Notes: generated by a model from the sequence alone, not told the origin. DNA of 13,292 bases from Pavlovales sp. CCMP2436 (GCA_026770615.1 MU631378.1:234019-247310); one strand, 5' to 3'. Positions 1-7,004 are shown, counted from the first letter of the stretch. Numbers and translations: made by a program.

Positions 1-43
1 CCCCCCCCCCCTCACCCTCCTGTCCCCCCTGCCCCGGAACAAA

Positions 44-272
44 CACGCTCTAACGTTGGCGGAGCGGTCGAAGCTGTTATTTATCAAGCTATTATTTATT
101 ATTTAATACATAATAAGTAATAAATAATAAATAACAGACGCGCTCTCAAATATTATCTACCTTTGGTAGAGCAATCTACCAATGGTAGATCGCTCTAAGC
201 TATTCTTTATTAAGCAATTCTTAAATATTTAATTTTTATTCTTAATGAATAATGAATAACAGACGCGCTCTC
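44..272 (+). repeat. AT-rich tandem unit carrying duplicated exon start and splice-acceptor sequence
   Basis: Two related AT-rich units lie in tandem. Both begin in AAGCT(A/G)TT-like sequence, run through about 60-70 bases of A/T, and end in the same ATAACAGACGCGCTCTC string (about 131-147 and 256-272). The words GTTGGCGGAGCG and AAGCTG that begin exon A (from 273) also occur at 55-76, where AT sequence interrupts them. The first unit is nearly self-complementary (GTTATTTAT near 77 against ATAAATAAC near 127). Between the units lie two 15-base palindromes, TCTACCTTTGGTAGA (156-170) and TCTACCAATGGTAGA (175-189). Seen: the repeats and palindromes. Inferred: duplication of an intron-exon boundary, possibly by an introner-like element. 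Confidence 0.7.
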
Positions 273-515
273 GTTGGCGGAGCGTTCCAAGCTGCTCACC
301 TGTCTCAAACTCTTCCTCGAGGTCACCGGAGCGGCGATGGCCGCATGCCCACCGGTGCAGGACTGCCTGGTGCACTGGCGGACCAGCCTCGGCCGATCGA
401 GTCTGCTGCAGAGGCTGTGCGAGCTACCGCTGCCGTTCTTTTTAAACTTTGAGCTGAGACTTATTTTTGGTCAGAGCTGCCGCTCTTGTTCTTTTTAAAC
501 TCCAAGCTGAGGCAG
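263..515 (+). CDS. Exon A of an unidentified gene, probably broken
   Basis: The frame starting after the acceptor AATAACAG at 262 has strong third-position C/G bias and reads DALSLAERSKLLTCLKLFLE onward. It is rich in Leu, with Cys and helix-forming residues. I do not recognise the family; a membrane or helical protein is possible. The exon appears to end at CAG|GTAAGC (515/516), phase 0, which fits the acceptor of exon B. The problem is a 53-bp direct duplication at the 3' end: a segment starting GAGCTACCGCTGCCGTTC (421) recurs as GAGCTGCCGCTCTTGTTC (474). Because 53 is not a multiple of three, the frame entering the exon hits TAA at 496-498, while only the second copy leads in frame to the donor. 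The gene is either a pseudogene or uses splicing I cannot resolve. No start codon for the whole gene is visible, so the 5' part lies outside the window. Confidence 0.5.
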
Positions 516-772
516 GTAAGCGTGTTTTATTAATTAGTGCTTTGTTTAGACGATGGTTCTTCTTGATAATAGTTGCCGCTCCCGTCCTTCCTCAGCCCGA
601 ATTGCGACAGGTGCTTTTTTAAAAGTAGTGCCTTTTTTTAGAAGAGTACTTATTTTGAATGGTACTTTTAGAGTTCCCCGATTAATTTTTGTTGTTGTTG
701 GTGTAGTAGGCGCTGCTCCCCAATTAGATCTGCGCGGTGGTCTATTTATAATCATCATCATCCTCATTATTA

Positions 773-775
773 TTC

Positions 776-806
<31 letters not shown>
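773..806. repeat. AAT/ATT microsatellite
   Basis: An (AAT)n run changes directly to (ATT)n around 795, so the tract is self-complementary. A second imperfect trinucleotide tract lies at 904-980. Confidence 0.9.
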
Positions 807-903
807 CATGGTTGCGGTAGGCGTTGCTCCCCACTTTGATCTGCGCGGTGGTCGGCAGCAACGCAAACACGCAGTTGCTCAGCGAATATCTGTCGGTGCG
901 CTA

Positions 904-980
904 TAGTAATAATAATTAAAGTAGTTATATTACTACTACTATTATCATTATTATTACTACTATTATTAATAATAATAATG
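904..980. repeat. Imperfect TAA/ACT/ATT trinucleotide tract
   Basis: Runs of TAATAATAA, TACTACTACTATTATCATT and TTAATAATAATAATG form a degenerate trinucleotide repeat inside the candidate intron. Confidence 0.85.
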
Positions 981-1332
981 CTTTTTTTTATTTGTTATAC
1001 TTCTTGTTTTTGTTTGCATCTGTTTGTGCGTTGTGATTATGATTCTAAATTTCTCTGCGCCGCCCAGCCAAGGGACACACGTACAATATTTTATACATAT
1101 TATAGTGCCTTCTTAATAACAGCGGATGCTGAGAGAAGTAGAATGACGCCGCACAGTCTCGTACCGGAATACACCGGAGTACACTCCGGGAAAACACGGC
1201 GCGCTAGCTCCCTGTTTTAAGTTTGTTGAGTGGTTACTTTACTAGTTTCTGAGTTGATCAGTAGAATAAGCGCGCACGGTTTTTCTGCGCCAGCTCGCGT
1301 CCCCCCCTCCTCCCCCATTTGCTTCGTAACAG

Positions 1333-1542
1333 CCGCACTATCTGGTGGACTGCCTGGCGCAGGCCAAAAGCCAGCTCGCCACTGGCGAGCCGGTGAGCTG
1401 GCTCCTCGCCTATGTGTTCCGCGACGACGTGGTGCTCAACCTTGCGTACGCCTTTTTCGAGGAGGCGGCGAGCCGGAGCACGAACCAGCCTGATAAGCTC
1501 GCACGCTTGGCGCTCGCGGCCGAGGCGGAGGAGGAGAAATAA
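1333..1542 (+). CDS. Exon B: 3' terminal exon of an unidentified protein
   Basis: The open frame starts right after the acceptor CGTAACAG and ends at TAA 1540-1542. It encodes about 69 residues beginning PHYLVDCLAQAKSQLATGEP. Third-codon positions are overwhelmingly C or G (GAC TGC CTG GCG CAG GCC), in contrast to the AT-rich flanks, so this is real coding sequence. The middle contains WLLAYVFRDDVVLNLAYAFF, aromatic and hydrophobic enough for a buried helix pair. The end is an acidic, Ala/Glu-rich tail (AAEAEEEK). The frame has no internal ATG, consistent with an internal-to-terminal exon. It joins exon A in phase 0. I do not recognise the family and assign no function. Confidence 0.6.
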   Translation, partial: PHYLVDCLAQAKSQLATGEPVSWLLAYVFRDDVVLNLAYAFFEEAASRSTNQPDKLARLALAAEAEEEK

Positions 1543-2083
1543 CGAAGTTGCTGACTGAGTGTGTATTCAAATTCTTGTCTTAGTATGATCGAGTAACGCA
1601 GGGTCAAAATCCGAATTAGTGGCCGCCAGTCCGGGGAAATTGCGACTAACGAGGATTATTACTAACGAGGAAATAGTAACTAGGATGAGGAAAGTTATCT
1701 CGCGGCAGCACGCTTTTCTTTTCGGCTAGACCCCTGAGACGGATCCTATCTAAACCTATTCAATAGGATGAGTACACACAGTCGCCATTGGCGCTAGTCT
1801 CCATTTCGTGCTCCGGCCGCCGGAGGTGAGCCTTGTAAGGGGGGGGGGTCGCAAGTAAGAGGCAAAGAAAGTGCCTCAGCCCATCAGAACCTCCTGAATA
1901 ACTAATCAAAATATGACTTTAGAATCAAATACAGATTTTCAGTAAATGAAAATTTCTATCCAATGTAGGAAAAATAGAATTATCAGGCGGTACCGGTAGA
2001 GGGCACTCTGGGCGGCGCAGGAGTGCGAGTGGCGGTCTCTGGGTGGGTCCAGGGTGGGACCAGGCGGGCTCAGTGGAGGCAGA
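1543..2083. other. Non-coding stretch downstream of exon B
   Basis: No credible gene. Visible details: a direct repeat ACTAACGAGGA at about 1647-1680, a run of nine G near 1840, and a GC-rich purine-biased stretch (1985-2080) leading into the hairpin at 2084. Reverse-strand frames of 78-81 codons at 1925-2175 lack codon bias and overlap the hairpin. Confidence 0.5.
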
Positions 2084-2174
2084 TGCGGCGGACCGCTGGC
2101 GCGGGGGTCTGCTGGGGTAATATATAAGCAGTAGACTCCCGCGCAGTATACTCCCGGGCCAGCGGTCCACCGCA
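2084..2174. repeat. GC-rich foldback (hairpin) of 91 bp
   Basis: The left arm TGCGGCGGACCGCTGGC (2084-2100) is complementary to GCCAGCGGTCCACCGCA (2158-2174) at 16 of 17 positions. An inner pair, GCGGGGGTCT (2101-2110) with AGACTCCCGC (2133-2142), matches at 9 of 10. The loop holds TAATATATAAG. The right half also contains a tandem near-duplication (AGTAGACTCCCGCGC then AGTATACTCCCGGGC). This could be a foldback mobile element remnant or a structured RNA; the sequence does not decide. Confidence 0.75.
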
Positions 2175-2638
2175 TCAGCCTATTCGCGGACGCCCCCCTC
2201 CCTATTTGAATTTTATCGCTTTATTCTTTCATGATCATGAGGTTGATCATACATACTTGGTTGACACGAGTTCTTACTTTCTCTAAACATTAATGAAGTG
2301 GGATTCTGGCTGGCTGTGTTTCAAGTTCAAGTCAAGCTGATCTTAGCATTCCGACGCAGGCTCCTCCGTGCTACGCCGAAGTGGAGAATTGGTAGAAGTG
2401 GAGGATTGTATCATAAGAATAAAAGGCGGAGTCCATTCTCAGTAAGCGCCAATTACAGTCAGCGCCAATTACTGCTTAAGGGGCTGAGCGCTTCCTCCCA
2501 CTTAAACGAATGCCATCAGGAGGCCACCATCCCACGTCTATGGCGCTGGAGTGTGTATGAGAGGACATGAAGTCAAAATGAAAATCAAAATATGGGGTAG
2601 GCACTCACTGAGCTACGCTGGATATCATGATGTCACTG
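2175..2638. other. Non-coding stretch between foldback and TIR element
   Basis: No gene recognised. The clearest structure is a direct repeat sharing CAGCGCCAATTAC or CAGTAAGCGCCAATTAC at about 2440-2475. A frame at 2298-2570 has no coding bias. Confidence 0.5.
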
Positions 2639-3040
2639 CTGGAGCCAGCTCTCGGTGCACAGTGAAAAGCTGGACCGGCCGAAGTCTCCTGCTGAGTCCC
2701 CAAACATTGAAGATACCCATTAGTGCAAGATTTGACAGGGAATAATTTCTTTATGGCCTGACACCGGATTCTACATGGAATGCCGAGAAATGGCCTCCAG
2801 ATTGAGGGGACGAATAATGACTCGGATGCTAAAATACAACCCTCACTTCAGAGGCCAGTTTCATATGTTCCCCCTTTAAATCAGGTGGCAACCTGCTCTA
2901 CCGAAGTTGTTCCCGTCCAATTTTGTGTCTGGAAGCATCTCCAAAGTTTTATGAATGAAAGTAACACAAAATAAATATAAGGAAACTAAAATCCCCCCCG
3001 GGCTCAGGGGGGTTTGATGTGCACCGGCGGCTGGCTCCAG
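2639..3040. mobile_element. Candidate small non-autonomous element with terminal inverted repeats
   Basis: The left end CTGGAGCCAGC...CGGTGCACA (2639-2661) is complementary to the right end (3018-3040) at 20 of 23 positions, with the three mismatches together in the centre. Just outside, TACGCTGGAT occurs as a 10-bp direct repeat (2614-2623 and 3045-3054), though 15 and 4 bases separate it from the arms. Inside is a second inverted repeat, TGGCCTCCAGATTGAGGG (2791-2808) against 2840-2857, matching at about 16 of 18. No transposase frame is present. Size (402 bp), TIRs and lack of coding fit a MITE-like element; the unequal spacing of the flanking repeats makes a clean target-site duplication doubtful. 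Confidence 0.45.
2878..2924. repeat. Dispersed repeat copy 1
   Basis: The segment AATCAGGTGGCAACC...ACCGAAGTTGTTCC...CGTCCAATTTT matches 4161-4206 with a few substitutions and two short gaps. It lies within the candidate TIR element. A weaker third similarity (AACGAAGTTGATCCCCCCAAAT) lies at about 4315. Confidence 0.6.
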
Positions 3041-3297
3041 TATGTACGCTGGATGCCATAATCATAAACTTGGCGCAGACTGTCAGCCAGCCGTACCTAA
3101 TTGTAATGTAACTTATGTAGTATGCGTAGGCATTCAGCCGTCCGCCCGCCGATGTAAACGTCGATTTCAAGCTCTGGCTTTGTCGCCGAGAACGAGAGGA
3201 GCTATGCTAATAGTTTTAAATTTAAAGATGCTTTCAGCGCCTGCAATCATTACCTTTTAAATCTAATACGGAATGCAAAACGCTTAAAATATAACAC
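3041..3297. other. Non-coding spacer before TA/CT microsatellite
   Basis: No codon-biased frame or recognisable signal is seen here. It contains the outer copy of TACGCTGGAT (3045-3054). Confidence 0.4.
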
Positions 3298-3305
3298 TAT
3301 ATATA

Positions 3306-3366
<61 letters not shown>
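3298..3366. repeat. Compound CT/TA microsatellite
   Basis: A short (TA)n run is followed by (CT)6-like repeats at about 3307-3318 and then a long uninterrupted (TA)n tract to 3366. It immediately precedes the exon-like stretch at 3398. Confidence 0.95.
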
Positions 3367-3370
<4 letters not shown>

Positions 3371-3397
3371 GAACCTCTGTTTTTGCTCCTTTGCGAG

Positions 3398-3545
3398 CGG
3401 TTCATCGAGGGCCGTAGTAGCGCGGTGCAAGCCATCGAGCATCAATCCCTCCAGCTCGCCGGTGGTCAGGCCGGTCATCTCAAATATGCTAAGGCGATCT
3501 TCTCCTTCTTCTTCGAGCTGGTCTCTTCTTTCTATTATCTGGCAG
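3398..3545 (+). CDS. Orphan exon-like stretch, product unknown
   Basis: A pyrimidine-rich run CTGTTTTTGCTCCTTTGCGAG ends at 3397, though an acceptor of the form CGAG is weak. The frame from CGG at 3398 reads RFIEGRSSAVQAIEHQSLQL and then a Gly-rich link (AGGQAGHLKYAKA) and IFSFFFELVSSFYYLA, a strongly hydrophobic aromatic segment. Codons end mostly in C or G. A candidate donor CAG|GTGGTA follows at 3545/3546, leaving phase 1. The frame then runs without bias to a stop near 3601. No partner exon is visible on either side; the TA microsatellite abuts upstream and another lies downstream. It could be a fragment of a disrupted gene or an exon with distant partners. I do not recognise the family. 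Confidence 0.45.
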
Positions 3546-3603
3546 GTGGTAAAAACGCCAGGCCTTTGTTTTTAACTCGGAACTTTCGGTCGCGAGATTG
3601 AGC

Positions 3604-3680
3604 CCCGGAAGCCCACACTGGCCATATATGTATATATATGTAACGTATACATATATATATATATATATGTATATATTATT
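3604..3680. repeat. TA-rich palindromic microsatellite with conserved 20-base flank
   Basis: CCCGGAAGCCCACACTGGCC (3604-3623) runs directly into TATATGTATATATATGTAACG, a partly palindromic TA tract to 3680. The exact reverse complement of the 20-base flank occurs at 12367-12386, again touching a TA tract. Confidence 0.85.
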
Positions 3681-4402
3681 AACGGCTCAGCATTGTGCAA
3701 CAGGTGGTGTTCATTCACTGACTTCCTTATCGAATAAAATCTATAAATTTACCCGGCACCGCTCTTGATGATGATGATGTTACGCTGATTGGTTGCTGTT
3801 CACGTGGTTTTCCTCCCGGTGTGGTTTCGGCTCTAGGGGCAGCCTCCTACGGGTCAGGGTGCTGGTGGCGGTGAGGCTTTGTAGGTGATGTAGATGATGG
3901 TGTGCCGTTGGTGAGTGGGCATGCGCGGTGGTAATATTTTACTTTGATTTGAAGAACTTGTTTTCCCGTTTGCAGGTAGAGGTATGCTTGGCATATAATA
4001 TATGTTTACTACGTGCGCACACGAAGTATTAAATCTGATAATAAATAGATAATATAGTTTGGTGGACCTTTTCCCCCGTTTGCAGGTGTGTGGCTACTGC
4101 TACGCAGTTTAGGCGAGGTTTAAATGATGTTCAAGTGATGTTTAAGTACGATCCAATTAGAATCAGGTGTCAAACCAAGCACCGAAATTGTTCCTCGTCC
4201 AATTTTAAGAGGTTCTAACGAGCATGCTGGTGTAGTAACAAGGCCAGGAAGAAGTCGGTGAAATTTTATATGTATTCCATTTTCTCGTCCATTTCGAAAG
4301 ATACGGACCATAGTAACGAAGTTGATCCCCCCAAATGCTACGTCTAGGGGGCTCTTCAGAGTTCTGCAAGCATCTCACCTTAATTAAATAGAGAATTAGA
4401 GA
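3681..4402. other. Non-coding stretch with twin acceptor-like motifs and dispersed repeat copy 2
   Basis: No codon-biased frame is seen. It contains (GAT)n at about 3767-3780. Two near-identical splice-acceptor-like motifs sit 110 bases apart: CTTGTTTTCCCGTTTGCAGG (3957-3976) and CCTTTTCCCCCGTTTGCAGG (4067-4086). Dispersed repeat copy 2 is at 4161-4206. No exon can be read between or after the two motifs. Confidence 0.5.
4161..4206. repeat. Dispersed repeat copy 2
   Basis: Matches 2878-2924: both contain AATCAGGTG, ACCGAA(A/G)TTGTTCC and CGTCCAATTTT in the same order and spacing. Confidence 0.6.
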
Positions 4403-4451
4403 AATAAATAGATGCAGGATCGGCAGACTGCCGATTCTGCATTTATTCACT
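4403..4451. repeat. Palindrome adjoining the LINE fragment
   Basis: The core at 4414-4440 is a 27-base palindrome (ATCGGCAG, one base, CTGCCGAT, with GCAG/CTGC outside) with one mismatched pair beside the centre. The outer AATAAA...TGCAG and CTGCATTTATT extend the stem around a 4-base bulge. It ends where the LINE-derived reading frame begins. Confidence 0.75.
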
Positions 4452-5119
4452 ACAAATACCTCCAGCTACAGGTCGCTCCTACTCGCCTCCAAGGGCAAGC
4501 TCTACCGTTGCCTCGTGCTCGGCGTCTTGCTCTACGGCTGCGAATCCTGGGTCCTGACCTCAAAGCTGCGGCAAAAGCTGAGCGCGTTCCACAACCGCTG
4601 CGTAGCGATGGCTAGGAAAAAGCCGCTGCGCGCTTCCTCCTCCGACTGCATCTTCAACTACGCTGCCCTCGCGCCGCAGTACGTCGCCCTCGGCGTCACA
4701 GACATCGACCAGTATAATATTTCCAATCGGAAATTATTCTGGGCGGGACATGTGATGCGCATGAGCATGGCGAGACTTCCTTGCATGTTTATGCGACATC
4801 GTGGGTCAACGCACCGCGACGCAACGGGCGACACGACCTAACTCGCGAGCTCAACAACGTCGGCTTCAACATTGACGGGCAAGCAGTCGGCGTTGGCGTC
4901 TCGACGAGCTGGGGCAAGGCCGCATAAGACAAGGCATCCTGGCGCAAACTGACGAGACTACCGAACGTGAAATCCATCTTCAAGAAAACCCGAAGCGAAA
5001 TCGCCTGCTTCGGAGCTCAGTCGACGCGTTGGTACCACCGCAAGGTGACGCCTAAGCTCAACAGTGTGACGCTCAGCGCTAACACCCGGGGCCTTTTGGG
5101 CGCAGAGACTGCGCCCTAG
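4440..5119 (+). pseudogene. Decayed 3' end of a LINE-like reverse transcriptase ORF
   Basis: The frame from about 4455 reads YRSLLLASKGKLYRCLVLGV then LLYGCESWVLTSKLRQKLSA and FHNRCVAMARKK, with ISNRKLFWAGHVMRM later (about 4714-4770). This is the familiar C-terminal 'thumb/connection' block of non-LTR retrotransposon reverse transcriptases (LLYGCESW, then LxWxGHVxRM). The frame meets TAA at 4839-4841. The reading continues in the +2 frame from about 4802 (SWVNAPRRNGRHDLTRELNN), with a TAA at 4925-4927, to TAG at 5117-5119, ending VTLSANTRGLLGAETAP. The catalytic domain (motifs A-C) is absent, so this is a 5'-truncated copy with one frameshift and one nonsense codon. Assignment to retroelement RT is firm; the exact clade is not. 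Confidence 0.9.
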
Positions 5120-5330
5120 CCAGGCGGTAAAAGGGGCATCATAACATGACACAACATAAATACTCCCCCCCGGCCCCGCCAGCGACAGGAGACGCGGTCG
5201 TGGCATGATGCCGCATAGGTCCGCCTCCTGGATGCTCACGGGCTGAGCGTTCGTCTACACACTGGATTCGCTGACCGTCACTGCTGCCTGTCTTTCTATT
5301 AAGTAAGTCGCAGTTGAAAGAAAAAAAACG
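4440..5330 (+). mobile_element. 5'-truncated non-LTR retrotransposon copy with A-rich 3' end
   Basis: The copy comprises the reverse transcriptase remnant, about 160 bases of 3' UTR, and a terminal block TTCTATTAAGTAAGTCGCAG followed by TTGAAAGAAAAAAAACG (to 5330). The terminal block resembles the one that ends the second element at 11976-12021, which is why the boundary is placed here. 5' truncation is usual for target-primed reverse transcription. No clear target-site duplication was found. Confidence 0.7.
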
Positions 5331-5640
5331 TTGCCTAAAAAGACTTAATTTCAGTATCTGCGCCAAGCACGCTTCGCCGAGCTGTGCGGTCACCGGTGCT
5401 GTGCGTTCAGCGCGGTGCCCCTAACGCTGCGCGCTGCCCCAATCGGGCCCGCCAAGCGCCGCCGCCGCGCGCCGCGCACCGATCTGCGCCGATCTGCGCC
5501 GATCTGCGCCGAGCGCCGAGCGCCGATCAGCGCTAAGCGCCGAGCGCCGAGCGCCTATCTGTACCGTGCGCCGAACTGTGCCGAGGTGGTGAACGACCCT
5601 CCCCTCGCTCCAGAGGCCGTAATGACCCCCCCCCTCTTTA
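5331..5640. repeat. GC-rich spacer with short tandem repeats
   Basis: Three perfect copies of the 10-mer GATCTGCGCC lie at 5481-5510. GAGCGCC/AAGCGCC-type heptamers follow to about 5555. The rest of the interval shows nothing recognisable. The apparent Arg/Ala-rich translation is a by-product of the repeat. Confidence 0.8.
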
Positions 5641-6657
5641 TTGTTTTCTTCAATAATGTTGAATGTACCCTTCCTGTGTTATTTTTTTTCGATCATCGAA
5701 TGTACCCCGGGCCGCCCAGACCGCCGAGCGGGCAGCAAGGAAACTGAATCAAAACACAGCACCACGGCCATACCACCTATACAATATGAGCACCTACCCC
5801 CAACGGACAGCATCGCTCAAAACAAGGAACCATCAGCCTTACCTCCTATGCAATATGAGCCCATACTCCTAACAGACAGCATCGCCCAAAACGAAGCACC
5901 AGCGACCATACCACCGATGCAGTATGAGCCCATACCCCCAACGGACAGCATCGCTCAAAACAAGGAACCATCAGCCTTACCTCCTATGCAGTATTAGCCC
6001 ATACCCCCAATAGACAGCATCGCCCAAAACGAAGCACCAGCGGCCATACCACCTATGCAGTATGAGCCCATACCCCCAACGGACAGCATCGCCCAAAACG
6101 AGGAACCAGTGGCTATACCATTTCTGCGGTATGAGCCCATACCCCCAACGGACAGCATCGCTCAGTATGAGCCCATATCCCCAACGGCCGTACCACCTAT
6201 ACAGCAAGAGCCCATACCCCCAACGGACACCAGTGCACTGACCATCCCTGCTAAACGAAGATGCCTGATGCGCAACCAACCTACGAATAATGAAGATTCA
6301 TTAACAGGTGTAAACCCGACCATACCCTCCATGCAGCCTAAGCCCATCCTCAGGCCCAGCCGAGGCCAGCAACGCTTGCGCACATCAAACGTGGAAAAAC
6401 GCGACCAGAGACCGTCTCGAACCAAAACCTCATTACAACCAGGAGCAGCCAGTCCCACCGAACCCAAAACAGGACCAACCAGTCCCGCCATAAACCACGA
6501 ATCCGCAGCAGGCCCGTCACGCATGCACGCACTGATTCATGACAACTCCGTCATATTCATGCACCACTCACGCACACTACGCTCAGCAACCAAACGGGCC
6601 CTTGAAACTGGCCAGTCACCCACTCTGTCACACCACTTGGACGACAAAAAACCCTAA
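5641..6657 (+). pseudogene. Repeat-protein ORF: six 23-residue repeats and a basic tail, one internal stop
   Basis: One frame is open from 5641 to TAA 6655-6657 except for a single TAG at 5995-5997, where every sister repeat has GAG (Glu). Real coding may start near 5720, because the first ~25 codons look unlike the rest. Five full 69-bp units begin at 5773, 5842, 5911, 5980 and 6049; a sixth at 6118 is cut short. Consensus: PPMQYEPIPPTDSIAQNEAP plus three residues. After the array come a degenerate unit (PPIQQEPIPPTDTSA), a basic KRRCLMRN segment that could be a nuclear-localisation signal, and a Pro/Ser/Arg-rich tail ending HHLDDKKP. The protein would be low-complexity, acidic then basic, without a recognised domain. 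A second copy lies inverted at 8640-8856. It may be a mobile-element accessory ORF or a host low-complexity gene; function unknown. Confidence 0.6.
5773..6165 (+). repeat. 69-bp minisatellite (coding), about 5.7 units
   Basis: Unit boundaries are at 5773, 5842, 5911, 5980, 6049 and 6118. Units 1 and 3 share NKEPSAL endings and units 2 and 4 share NEAPA(T/A)I endings. This two-unit alternation indicates expansion by 138-bp steps. Unit length is a multiple of three, so expansion keeps the frame. Confidence 0.95.
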
Positions 6658-6778
6658 AATCAAACATGATCCAGCAAGCTCAAAGTCTTCAAAACGCAAA
6701 CATGAGCCAGCAAGCCCGCCACACCCCGCAACCCAAAGTCCTGCGCCCGAGGCCCACCCCCGTCAAGGGGTGAGATAG
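6640..6778 (+). CDS. Basic Lys/Pro-rich continuation in the neighbouring frame
   Basis: Beyond the stop at 6657, the neighbouring frame reads KIKHDPASSKSSKRKHEPAS and on to TAG 6776-6778. It contains a 36-bp-spaced direct repeat (CAAACATGATCCAGCAAGC at 6661, CAAACATGAGCCAGCAAGC at 6697), so the peptide repeats KH(D/E)PAS. Composition resembles the tail of the upstream repeat protein, so it may be its original C-terminus displaced by a frameshift. Alternatively it is a chance frame over a local duplication. Confidence 0.3.
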
Positions 6779-6779
6779 A

Positions 6780-7004
6780 ATGGGCCAGCAAATAAGCCGC
6801 GCATATTTGTGGTTTTTGCCCCCCGGGGCAAAAATTTCAACATATGCGACCCAGGCTAGCAAGGAAGTAATGTTTGGGATACGCGAAGGTGGGCCGCGCT
6901 CGCAGACGGTGCTGCTTTTCAGACGACGCAAGGGAGAGCAGTGGAGGTCGGTCAGCGCGCCAGTCGAGAGCCGTCAGTCGTCGATCGTCGTGTGGCTGAA
7001 CTGA
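6780..7004 (+). CDS. Small hypothetical ORF, 74 codons
   Basis: ATG at 6780 lies one base after the preceding TAG and opens 74 codons beginning MGQQISRAYLWFLPPGAKIS. The start fits an N-myristoylation consensus (MGxxxS), but a single short frame is weak evidence. The reading frame spans a 22-base palindrome (TTTTTGCCCC, CC, GGGGCAAAAA at 6813-6834). No family recognised; the frame may be fortuitous. Confidence 0.2.
   Translation: MGQQISRAYLWFLPPGAKISTYATQASKEVMFGIREGGPRSQTVLLFRRRKGEQWRSVSAPVESRQSSIVVWLN

Larger units (their letters stand above)
516..1332 (+). other. Candidate spliceosomal intron, 817 bp, with TAA microsatellites
   Basis: The candidate donor is CAG|GTAAGC at 515/516. The candidate acceptor is a C-rich tract ending in CGTAACAG at 1332. 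Both exons are in phase 0, supporting the pairing. The interval is AT-rich and contains imperfect (TAA)n/(TTA)n runs at 773-806 and 904-980. It also holds a 34-base imperfect direct repeat (about 709-743 and 820-853) sharing GATCTGCGCGGTGGTC. The short frames inside it look like chance. Confidence 0.5.

Noticed and set aside
1..35. C-rich opening of the window as a telomere or regulatory tract
   Set aside because: No regular telomeric unit is visible. It could equally be the pyrimidine tract of an intron continuing from outside.
3250..3435. ORF reading through the TA/CT microsatellite (IYIYIY)
   Set aside because: Microsatellite translation; no coding bias outside the repeat.
5773..6165. CRISPR-like array
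   Set aside because: The 69-bp units are contiguous without spacers and translate in frame; this is a coding minisatellite.
5973..6279. Minus-strand frame across the 69-bp repeats (WGYGLIL repeats)
   Set aside because: A repeat whose length is a multiple of three opens frames on both strands. The plus-strand frame is longer and continues into a non-repeat tail.
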